A stretch of 64,000 nt of DNA from Amphibalanus amphitrite (Eukaryota > Arthropoda > Thecostraca > Balanomorpha > Balanidae). The stretch is from positions 682,001 to 746,000 of the forward strand of contig NW_024881692.1 in the NCBI RefSeq assembly GCF_019059575.1, written 5' to 3'. Shown piece after piece: positions 34,901-46,900 of this stretch. Both the position numbers and the translations under genes were made by a program. The notes beneath the pieces are model-generated. The model ran no database searches, was not told the origin of the DNA, and saw nothing but the letters and a program-made list of their open reading frames with translations. Numbering within the stretch: the first letter of the stretch is position 1; each line of letters opens with the position of its first letter.

Positions 34901-37900
34901 GAATGAGCCAGCCAGCCATTCCTTTGCCAGGAATGGAGCCAGGCGCGATGGCCGCTACGTTTCCAGGAATAGATTGTGGAACCGTCATGATCGTTACGGT
35001 GCCAGGAAGGCAGGAAGTAACTTTAGTTCGCGGTCTTTCAAGACGCGCTACAGCGGGCTAGTATACATATAATCAAATGTTATGTAGGTATCAGACTGAT
35101 AGCCTCAGACATTTTGTGTCCATTTAAACAAAATGACTCTTCTTCATTAAGCAAAGCACTGATACTGCCGACCCGCCTACCATTTAGGGATTAGCTCATG
35201 AGCTAATCCCTAAATGGTAGGCGGGTGGATCGTTTGGCTAAATCCATGAATGGATTTAGCCAAACGATAGTCAACTACTATTTTCCTGACCCCCAGCGAA
35301 GGACAACGCTAAGCTAATTGCCATCCATTGACCGCATGTAGCCTCATTAAATAATCATGCAATATAATCAGGGCGCTGCTCATACCGTTCTGCTACCGAG
35401 ATGGGAATGCTGATAGCAGTAGTTAGTAGAACGGAGTGAATACTAGCTGTCCCCTGACGGTTGAATTGCAGCATTTACCTTTTGAGGGTACGTTTGATTG
35501 CCGGCATTGTACGCAATATTGCACGAAGTTCCATTTTCCACTTTCGGTGAGTGCCTTTAAGCACTCTGTGAGGTCCTGATGGGTCCCAAATCACCACGTG
35601 GGCTGTGTACCACACATGAGCTCTAATGTTGTAATAAGGTATAATGACAGCTGGTTCGGTAGCACACACGTGTGTGGCAAACCACGTCGTGATAATAGGC
35701 AGGCCTCGTCTCTAGATTGGGATGACCAACGAATTTCAGCTATCCACAACATGGGTCTTCTTAGTCCTGTTATAGACTCACGTCGTTTTACATCGCCCAG
35801 CAAACCACACGTCCGTTCTTTATTCCCCAATTATGATTATATTTAGGGACAATAGAGACCTCATTCCTGGTTTATCAAACCCAGCATTATTAGATTAATT
35901 CATTTCCTGCAGTGTGACCCGGGGCTCTGATAAGTTAAAAAAGCGGAAGTTGAAAACCGGTGCGTGTTGCCTGGTGTGAGTGGATGTTGTGAACAATTGT
36001 AATTGTTCTGCAGTTTTTGGGTCAGATGTGTACAGATACCCAATACCCATCTGGCATCAACCTTATAACATTTATAAAAGAGACCTAAATAAAAGGCGGG
36101 CGCTGAAAATTGTGGTTGATGTCGGTACGCCCAGGGGTGTCGTTTTCCGAAAATGATTGGTAGGGCCCAAAGGCGGCGGCCGGCCACATGTGGCGGGGCT
36201 TAAAAGGTAGGGTACCCCCAAATCTGCCTTTCTCATCGGATTTCGGCCACTTATTTTTTCGTCCTGGTCATTGACAAGACAAACCAAAATCTAAAAAAAA
36301 AAAAAACATTTTGGAAGTCTAGGTCCTCAACGAGCTCCATGCACAAAACGTGCAGTTAAATAGGCAGTTATAATAGTGTCGGAGGAATGCACGCCATTCT
36401 GAAAGAGGCCCACGCCGACTTAAAAGCACGGCTGTGCTGAAAGGGGCCAGGGACGGTTTTGATGGCCCAAGCCGAATGAAAAAGACGGCTACGGGGCCAG
36501 GAACGGCTTTGAAGGCCCACGCCAATCGCAGGGTTCGACAACTAACGAGGTCTCGAAACACCACGATAGTTAGAAAGACCTGCTTGCCAAAATAAAAGGA
36601 TGACGGTACAAGCCGGCATTCAGAAAGTTACATGCCCGACCATGAAGAAGCAGAGAGATACGTCATCGACTTATTAGACAAAAAAGTTCATTTATTCAAA
36701 TAACCACCGCTAAGACAAACACATTTCGCGCAGCGCTTCGGCCTTCGGGAGAGCCCTCAAAGTCTCCATAATCAATTGGGTTTTGGACCCATTCCACGTC
36801 CAAGACGGCTGCTTTAGTCTCCCTGCAGTCAGCGAAGCTGCCACTGCTAATTTCCTTATGTTGGGGAAGAGGTGGCAACCAGAGGGTGCAGGGTTCGGAA
36901 AAAAGTGGATGCGACAACAACTCGAAGCCACATTTCATCACTTAACTTATCGTCACCCCGCGCAAGTACGCAGGTGCGTGGCCGTGGATCAGTTGCACAC
37001 TTTATGTCAGCTTCCCTATAGCCTCTCCTCGATGTCTATCGAATGGACGCACATCATCAATTGTGCGCCCCTGTTTTAGAAAGTTGACAACCAGAGCCCC
37101 GTCGGCATACCAAAATGCAACCACTATCACTTTGCCGACTAACTTCAACTCGTACCACTCATTTGGTGGCCGTTACTCGGTGTGCACTGTGCTTCCACTT
37201 GCGCAACTCGGCACGGTGTCCCTTAGTGTCAACGTGTGACGCCCACAATTCCTTTACGGTGACAAGTCAATGATATCTTCTAGATATTCGATAAGGGGCC
37301 AAACACCCCGCTAAGCCTCCTTTCGAGCTTGCCTTTTCTCAGCAGTGTCAGCAAACGGGGGATACATCTTGCAGAGATCTTAAACATAGCATGATAGATT
37401 CCAGTGGCGTAGCCAAGTGGGCCCATCGGGTCCAGGGGGCCCTTCGGGTCCCTGCGGCGCCAATCGGCCGCTGAGGGTCCACGCTGGCCATATTTCGTCT
37501 CAAAGGGACCCCACAGGGCTCGTCAGAGCATCTCATGGGCCCCTAAGTGGCGTATTAAGATCTTCGTAAGTGCCCCACGCCGGCTTCTTAGAGCCCTTGT
37601 CACCAGTTAAGGCCCTAAGAGGCCGCCAAGGGCCCCTTACCAGCCTGCCCCTCACGGTCTCTGAGAATCTCTTGCTGGCCTCTGCGGGCCTTGGCTCTGA
37701 GGGCGCATTGGTGGCCTCGGCTCTGAGGGCCTATTGGTGGCCTCTGAGGGCCCTTACCGGCCTATAAGGAGCCGGCTCTACGAGCTGCATGCCCGCCTGT
37801 GATGGTCCAACACCAATTCTCTTAGGGCCCCAATAACTGTGAGGAGTGCCTCTGATAGCCCACACCGGCGTTTCTGAGAGCCCACGCCGGCGTTTCTGAG

Positions 37901-40900
37901 GCCCCTTCTCCCCCAGTTCTGAGGGTCTTCATCAGAGGCTCCTAAGGCCCTACACCAGCGACTCTGACGGCTCCACTGAGTCCACACTGGTGACTCTGAG
38001 GGTCCCAGTGGCGTCTGAGAATACTATTCCGGTCTAAAGGGACCCCTCGGCGCTCCTGAAGGCACCACCGACCTCTGAGGTCCCCTTGTCGTCCTATGAA
38101 GGGCCCGCACCAGCACTCAGCTGGTGCGGGCCCCGAAACGGCGCCCACTCAGCTCAGCAGCTCTAAGGGTCCCACGCATATCTGTGATTGCCATAAACCA
38201 GTGTATCTGAGGGCCCCGAAACGGCGCTTAAGAGGGCTCTCACCGGCGACTGTGCAGGTCCCACTCCGGCGCCTCTGAAAGCCCCACACATATGCATCTG
38301 ACGGACACCCACCAGTGACTTTTGCGTGGCCCACACCGGCAATTCTGAGGATCCCACCGGAGTCTGAGAGTACCGTGCCGTTCTCTAAGGACCCCACTGA
38401 ACTTCTGAAGGTGTTGCCGGCCTCTGAAGACCCTTTGCCGGCCTGAGGAGTGAGGACACCTTGCCTTTCCCTAAGAATCCCCTGCCGGCTTGCGAAGGGT
38501 TCGCGACAGCAGCTCCTACGGCCCACAGGCCACACACATCTGTGACGAATGTACATTTATGCTTATTTGCTTATCTGTTTATTTTAATTTTTTTTACCAA
38601 GTATCAAAAGATTGGTAGAGCTCAGCGAACACTGGTAGGGCCCAAATAAACATTGGTAGGGCTCGGGCCCTACCAGGCCTATACAAAACGACGCCCCTGG
38701 CTACGCCCCTGTTATTTGTTATGGGCACGAGTAGCCAGCACGCTCCGCCAATGACCTTTGTCCATTTTACGTCGCCGAACTTCCATTTAATGTCGCTTTA
38801 CTACCAGTCAAGATTTATCCACAAAAATAGCTTATTTGTGCTGAAAAGGGAAAATCGTGACTGTGTGAGTAAACGATCGTCATAAATCACTATGACCGTA
38901 GATTCACCGGTCAGTCGTTTTGCGATTCGGAGTTACATCATTTTCAGAGGAACATGCCTGTGGCGATGCCGTAAAAAACGACTGAGGAAACCTGAGAGCT
39001 AGACTAGCCCTAGGGAACCCCAGAAAGCCCCCGGCAAGCCTTCGACTTCTCCAGGGGAAACCAAGGGACATTATGGGGGAATATTGTCATCTCCGGTAAA
39101 CTAATCATAGCGCGGGACCCACTTCAAGTCGAGCAGTGGCAATGCGTATACGGACGGCCCAGTTACCCACCACCGCGCTCTAGGGAGTCCCCACACTTCC
39201 GCTGCTGTCACCGTCCCGGGCCCCATGACGTCACAGCGGCCATTTTGCGTCGGCCGAGCTGCCGCAAGCTCGCCGGTCACGTGACCTGGGCGCCGGCCAA
39301 TCGGGGGTCTGGGCGGAGCGTGACATTCGGACCGACTGCCTCCGGAGACTGGCTTCGGCCACCTGCTGTCAGAACAACGGCGCTGGAGACTGCCGGCCCC
39401 GCCCCCGCTCGGCGCCCCCCCCCCCCCCGAGCTGAAAGTCGCCGGGGGGGGGGGGACGCTCGCAAGAGGGTCATGGATGGGGCGGGGGTTAACGCAGAAT
39501 GATTGGGCGTGCCATTATTGCACGAAATGTTTTTACGTTGGCCAGCGCACGTAAAGCTCTAAGCCCGAACATCAAGCATGCACTGAGACATGATGATGTC
39601 ACTCATGTCAGGTTTTATGTCAATTATGTCCGATAGCTCGTTTCTTTTTTAATGAGATTCCAAACCAACTCCTAATACCAAGGCACATTCCGTCTTTCTT
39701 TCGCTTTTGTAAGAGGAGGTCAGAGTTCTGGTGCACCCCTAAATTAGGTACTGTCGGAACTCAACTATGCCCGTTAATCGCCTTTATGTGCCGTGCCGTC
39801 GGGGTATTCGAGTCAGCTGTGCTCCGCTCAGACGGGAGCCGCTCTGGCGTGCCAGACGCCTCCCGAGCCTCCCAAAATATACCGCCGCGCCGGTATTGTC
39901 TCAGCTGCGCCGTGGGCGTCAAATGTGGCGCCAGACTCGCGCCGTGCCGACAGGTATCGGTGGTGGGTGTCGGGAGAGCGCCTGTCGGGAGAGGCTGTCG
40001 GGCGAGCGAGCGTCGCCGCTGGCGAGCAGAGCGAACCGTGCAGCAGTCAGCAGCCGACACCTGCTCCTGTCAAACGGAGAAATGACGTGGCGCCCGGCCG
40101 CGCCAGTCGCCCCGGTTTGACGTGCCACGGCAGGAGTGAGCTGGTCCGATGGGGATGGCAGTCGATTTGTGGGTGGATGGATGCGTTGGACTCGGTGCTA
40201 GGCAAAGTTTAATCGGTTAATCAGCCTTTGCCTGAGGGCAATACATGGTGACGATTCGCCCTTGGGAAGCTCCTAATTTGCTCTTCTGGGGAAGTAATAA
40301 AATTATGAAAATTAAGGCCTTGTAAAAAGGCCAAAGTCGTGAGTAATCCGAACAGCGTAGTCATCGCGGACCTCGGGGACAATTTAGGAGATCCCAGCTC
40401 ATGCCTTGAATTATTAACTAGAATGGGAGCGACTGTTTGCTTATTTGTTTCCTGATTTCCGATGAGTCTGAGGATGAGCCACCACTGAGACTTGGCGCGC
40501 TCCGAGGCAGTGGTGGCGCGGTGCCGACGAGGAACTGGCGCGCCTCCAAGTTCCTCGTGAGGCCCGCTCCTCTCCCCCCCCCCCCTCCCCTCGACAGTCC
40601 GCCCCGTGTCATGGCGGCGCTCAAGCAAGCAGACGGTCTGGTTGGGACGTGCAACTGGTGATTTCACTTGAAATGTCTAGCTTTCTTGCTCGACACCTAC
40701 TAAAACTGCAAATGAAATACTGCATCATTTTCTCAACCTTGACTTCGGTCTTTTTCCACTTCTCTTATCTCATATAAGTAGATATTTTATGGTGCAACTT
40801 AGAGATATTTGCAGTAATTTTATAGACCGACGCGGAGTGTCAAGTGGTGTTTTTACCGCTTTGGCACCACAGCTGGCTGACACGTTTTGTGCTCTTAGCG

Positions 40901-43900
40901 GAGCACTGTGGCGCCATTTTGTGAGCTGCCTGTGCCGCGGGCTGGCGCGCTATTTGGCAGTGACGCGCCAGCTGCGCCGCCCCCGCCCCCGCCCCCGCCC
41001 TGCTGTCAGAGGGAGGTGTTTGTGAACATTGCTGCCAGTTGCGCGGTGGCGAGCCCTGCTTGGCTGACAGAACCCTGCCCCTCCCCATCTCCCCTCCGTT
41101 ACCTCTCACTCCCTGACTGCCTCTCACTCACATCTGACGAGTTTCCGCATTTGGTGACAGCCAACTCACCAATTTCCATTTTCCTGAGACGTACTAGTTC
41201 TGCTCTGATCACTTGAGCTGCACCTTTGACGATTCAAGATGATAATGGGTCCAATAATGGTTCCTTGGGGAGGTCGGGAGATGGGTGCTGTCCATAAGAC
41301 ATTTATGCCATTTTTTCTCTATCTTACATTTTTTCTATCTTCTATTGCAGATTGTTTATGGGTGGTAGATTCGAGCAAATGATGAGGCTCTGGTCATCTC
41401 AAAGCTCTGAGATTTGTTGATATCCTGGATAACAAGTGGCCTTCATATTCCTCTAAATATTATGCTTTTTATGATATCTATTGCCTATAATGCTATCGTA
41501 TTTAGACAAACCAGTTAGGACTCGATCTTTACTGGAGCGGAGTCAAAAAGTTGGATATGTTTTAGCTGTTCCCTGAGAACTGCGCAAATTTAAACTGAGG
41601 AATACCAATTAAGCTTCCATCCACTGACTCATCACAATTAACTATTTTTCCCACAGAACCGCCGGCGTCAGACTACCCGTGTATGCTGTTGGGTGGGCTG
41701 GGGGACAGCACATCGCTCACCCTCTGTTTGGCAGCGCTGCTGACCCGTGTCCTGGTTTTCTAGCTGTCCGGCGGGCACTTTGTACCCGCTGCCGGCTAAC
41801 CATGGAGCCGCCCGACCCGTTGTGCGCTTCGGCCCATGTTGACAATCGTAAGGGGCAGCGTGGATCTTGCAGTGGCAGTGCGGTGAATCTTTGGACTGGC
41901 TAGATACTTTTGGGTGGTGTTTTATTTGATTGCTATTGATATTAGTTTTGTTTGTTTCCAGTGATAATGTCAATAACAAATCTTGGTCCTAAGCAGTGAA
42001 TGGTCCACCTAAATTGCGAACGATCACAGTCTCTATTTTCAGTTTGTTTACAACTACTAAAACCCGGCATGGTTTTGGCGTGTTCTCTCTACGTGTGGTA
42101 CCATGCATGAGTTCCAGTTAGCCACCTGTGATTTTCCTCTCTAGCGGTGGAGAGGGCGGCCGCCGCATCTGAAAAATTGGCCCCGCCAGTGGCGGCCCCG
42201 CCGGCTGACATATAGTCGCCTCCCGATGCTGTGCTGTGGTTTTCAATATGTGATAGACGTTTTTGGGTAGCCTAGCCATGATTAACGTTTTTGTTAATGC
42301 GATCCTGTGGACGCCGCCAAACGAAGAACTTCTCCGTCTTGGCAAAGTGAGGATTTTACCGATGTTTCTGTTCGCTCGCTGAAGCTACGGCAAATTTCAC
42401 TGAATCTAAATAATGCTTCATTAAATTTGCGTTTCTTTTGTGCAACTAAAGTAGAAACTTTAAAAATTACTTCCGGTTATCCAGAAAACTACGTGACGAA
42501 TATTGTTTTGCCGTGCTGCTTTTCAACAAAAGCATCTTCAACGACGGCTTAATTTCTTCTGGTAATTCTGCGCCAAAGTTGCGCTTCAGGGATCATCCAC
42601 TGCTTGGCCGTCCTGTTAGGAAACAAAGGGGACATGTTCCGCCGAGTGTGCCGGACAGGGAGGAAGGGACGTTTCCTCACTGACGTGTGATGCCGCTTTT
42701 TCACCTGACGAGTCTGGCTCGGCCCAGGGGGCCCACGTGTGTGTGCAATGCACGCCGGCCAGGCTTAGCTTCGAGTCGTGTGTGCGTGTCTCAGGTTGCC
42801 AGCTGCCAGCTTCAGGCTGTGAGAGCTGTCAGCTAAGCAGCTTCTTGGAGAGAAGAAGCGATAGGTCAGTTGTCACCTGTCTGATTGCTGCTTCAGCCAT
42901 GTCGGCCGTGGGGAGATTTGAAGATAAGCTAACGAGATTGTTGAACAGTTTTATGTTTCTTAAATCTAAAAGGAAACCTCTTGTTTTTCATATGCCAAAA
43001 ATTATTTTCATAACAGCAGGTCATTATTGAATGGGGCTGAATTTATGAGCCATCAAACTGTTTTGATTTCACCGCAGTTGGCAATTGGCATGTGCCTGGC
43101 TGTTGTGGTTTCCACTGTAGGCCGTGTGCCGCGGTGGAGTTGGCTAGCGCCGACGAACCATACCCTCCCCACGTCCCCACGGCCGGCCTTAGATTTACAA
43201 AGAGCTGGCAAAGCTCTCACTGAAAGAACGAAACGAAAGAAGCACCGGCAGACGATTTCATGGCCAACAACGGCAAGGGAAAGGGGTGCTGACCGAGGCT
43301 GCGTGCGGTGTAAGCGTGCTTGTGCGTGTGTGGCGTGCGCTGCGTTTGTGCGTTGTTGTGGTGCTGTCCGCTGAAGTTGAATTGGAGTGAGGTGTTTTGG
43401 TGTGACCAGCTCTGAACTTCGATCGCGATAAGTTGTCATATGGTCGTGCAGTGATGTGTTTAAACTGCAGCGCAGTTTTCAAAACAGCGACGAGTGATGC
43501 TGGTTTTCAGCGAGCCTTTCTAACTAAGCTCATTTATCAAAGCAAAGGCTTTGATAAATACTGGGTAGCAGCATGATCATCAAGCCTTGCGTGGAGAATC
43601 CTCAGCACTCCTGTTGAATACTTCTTCTTGTATTTACCTCAAGTCTGGCTCGCCGATCCTGATGTGCCGTTAGTAAACATTTTCTACAACATAGTCGCCA
43701 GATGCTAAGACAGTCATATTTCACATAAACACACAAGATGCACGAGCGCTGTGCGCTCAAAAGAACTCGAGCACACACTTACTCGAACAAACACTTAGAC
43801 GGACAGAAAAACACACCACTTGGACTCACGCAGAAGAAAAAAAAAGGCAACAGACGAACAGTTAAGGCTTCGGTATCAAGAACAGCACAGAGACGAGACA

Positions 43901-46900
43901 GAGACAGGTAGAAGGGGCAGGAACACCCCCCCCCCTCACCCCCGTTAGACACCTGTGCCATCTCGACTGGCTGACTCACTGCCAGCTGTCGCCCCCTCCC
44001 CCCCCCCCTATACCTCCGTCGTCAGGGTGAGGGATGTGAAAGGATGCATCACAAGGAGGCCCGGCTAAGGATCGACGGTTCTCCCCGGTCATATTGACTC
44101 AGCAAGTTGACAGACGGTATCAAGAATATCATAGAAGCTTGGAACGGTTTACCTCCTAGAGTTATCAATAGTTCCTCCTTAAGTAATTTTAAAAATGAGT
44201 TAGACTTGTATCATAAACAGCGTGGGCTAGTCTTCGATGAAATGGTGTAATTGTACCGTGTTTTACATACAGTGTTTGTTCATCTACCTGTAACCTCGTT
44301 GGGCCCAAGTGGCCTGCTGTTACATGGAATATATGTTATGTTATGTTATGTTATCAAAAAGCATGCCGCTGCCCGCTGGACCATCTTTTGGCTTCATTCG
44401 CCGTGGGCTGGCGACCGCTCGGGAGCCCTCTTTCAGTGCCCTTTCCTCAGTACTCACCCTTCCCCTGCGCCTCTGTCGGACACGGTGACTCAGTTGGCGT
44501 ACGGCTCTGCCGTCCGGCCCGGCTGTGAAAGGTCATCGGGTCACCGCAGTCGGCCAGACTCCCCTCTCTGTCACCCCGGCCCCTCCCCTCCCCTCTCCTC
44601 CCCACGGGCTCCACTGGCCCCACCGCTACGGCCAGCGACAGAAAATTGATGTGGAAAATTCATGGTTGAATGACCTCCAAATCTCCGCCTTCGTCGCTTT
44701 ACGTTGGTCTCCCAGCAGGGGTCCCAGACAGGGGTTTTCTCTGGGGAGGTCCAGCCAAAACTGTCGGCCTTGTCGAAAGTTGATTCCCCCACGGACTCGT
44801 TTGGCGTGGATGGGGTGTAGGTGCGGCCGTCCCTGCTTCAATATTTGGATGACGTAGTCATCTTCAGTGGGCGGATAGTGACGTCATCATTTACCTGTTC
44901 TGTTCGAGAAGTGACGTCATCGTTGGACCGTGCCTTAATTTTTTCACGGTGAACCGGCCCCTTGTGCATTCAGGTCCTACAGGGTGCTGTGGCACAGGAC
45001 GTCTGTCGTTCTATTTATGTATTTCATGGCATTGTATCTCGTGCGGATCGCAGTTCGCGCAGTTCAGGAAAACAAACGTTAGCGGGGCAGCTGGGGCGGG
45101 GGCTGTTCCCATCCGTTAGGCGGCAGGGCTTCACTGGCAGGGGATGAAAGGGGCCTTTCTGGGTGGCCGGATAAAGCAGCCCACTGTTCCCGGAAACAGG
45201 AAACACGATAGTCTAAATCGACGAAATCGGGAGGCCACAACTGCAGGTCTTTCTCTACATTGATCAGACTAGCTCTGATATTTTTTGTAAACGTTTTTCC
45301 TTATGATGAAATTTATCCAAAAGTATTTCGATTTTCGTGTATTATTCGCTGTTATTTGGTTCATTTATCGCACATATAAAAAAGTGTTTTTCGTATTACC
45401 GCCGCCGTTTGGCCCATCTGTTCGGAGTGGTGTGTCACCGTCACGCAGCTGTGTCAGGCTGGGTGTGTCGCCGACTGGCTCACCTCCCGCACGGGGCAGC
45501 AGACAGTCGAGGCTGACACGTGCGTCTCTCCTACCGTGGCAGACACGTGCGCCTCTCCTGCCGGATGGTGCACGATGTTGGGCTCAGCCCTGCAACGTGA
45601 GCGCTGTACGGTGCATCACTCTTCCCGCTCCTCTAGGGTCTGGACTCGAGCACCTCTAGCGAATTTCCTCTTTACCTGAATCTCGCTTCCTTTCCGAACG
45701 TTTCAGACACTTCCTGCATTAGGCTAGGCTAATAAGAAACACAGTATTTCCCTTTCAAAACACACACTGTTTTTAAATTTTGTTTGTATTTTAATAATTA
45801 CGCCTGATTCCACATAATTATGTCCCCGATTTATCTCTAAAAATGTCCTCATGTAGATGAAGTTAAAAGTGACGGCTGCCTCAGTGAGTTGACAAACGAC
45901 TCACCCGTCATCTAGGCTGTTGTGACTCCATCACCCACACTTGGCGGGCGGGTGATGGACCGGTCTACCGAGACTCCTGCTGCTGGGTGCCGGCTGTGTG
46001 TCTGTGTGTCTGTGCGTGTGTGTGAATCCCACCACAGCTGTGTCTCGCAGACCGGCGGCACTTGTCCCGCCAGACGCCGCCGCCGGGAGGGGAGGGGAGG
46101 GGAAGGATGGCTCGGGGAGGCTCCGACACCGGTAACTGGACCCGACCTCCCCGACGGACCCCCCTCCCCCCCCCCGCCACCGTCCGGGGGAGGCTCGTGC
46201 GCCTCTATTTTGGGCGCACGAGAATCGCCGGGCGGCGGCGGTCTACGCTGGGGGCGACACCCCACGGCGGCGCCGGCAAACAAAGTGCCTCCCCCGCGAC
46301 AGATAATGGACTGGTCCGGGTAAACAGACCCATGACGGGATTGTGCTAAAGGAAAGTGATCGGCCTAATGTCGTCAGAACGTCTCGCTGATGTTTATTAT
46401 GATCCCCCTGTTCAATTCCTCCCCCGACTGCAAATGTCGCTGAACTGCCGTGTCACGTGTCACCCAGGTCACGTGTCAGATATATATGACCTCTGACCCT
46501 TCCGCAGGTGACGATGGCGGACAAGGCGGCGGCGGAGCGCGCCTGCAAAGACCCCAACCCCATCATCGACGGCAGGAAGGCCAACGTCAACCTGGCTTAC
46601 CTGGGTGCCAAGCCCCGCGGCAATCTTCAGGCTGGTGAGTGGGGTCAGTAAGCGCCGTCTTCTGTGTCGTTTTAGACCTCTCATTGTCGTGAAAAGTACC
46701 TATGTCTGTGTCTGTAACCCCGACTGTCTGCTAATTACCAATGGTTGCATGAACACGTTGATATTTGTGAAACCCTGCCATTTGGCCTAACGGTCTTCGT
46801 ATGATATGTGACGTGCCTGCGGATTCTTCCTTTTTTCCCCTAAAGGGGCAGGCTCGTCGCAAAAGATCGCAAGCAATTAGTCGAATAGCTTCGTATTGCT

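Larger units (their letters stand above)
36132..38699. mobile_element. hAT-like element with nested mariner relic (2.57 kb)
   Basis: Ends CAGGGGTGTCGTTTT at 36132 and the complement of CAGGGGCGTCGTTTT ending at 38699 are followed inward on both sides by TGGTAGGGCCC. Flanks GGTACGCC (36124-36131) and GCTACGCC (38700-38707) match at 7 of 8 bases. Inside are a relative of MITE family A (36208-36312), a mariner relic, the start of another repeat (CAGTGGCGTAGCC at 37402) and a long GGGCCC-type minisatellite. Confidence 0.65.
38708..44099. other. RBM intron 1, middle part
   Basis: No protein gene is recognised. It holds promoter-like islands at 39215-39400 and 40900-41030, a C-run/G-run pair at 39411-39462, and a small stem (ATTTATCAAAGC/GCTTTGATAAAT) at about 43530-43558. 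Confidence 0.45.

Noticed and set aside
34326-34988. 220-codon minus-strand frame
   Set aside because: No domain, several overlapping frames on both strands, and a G/C-rich composition make chance likely.
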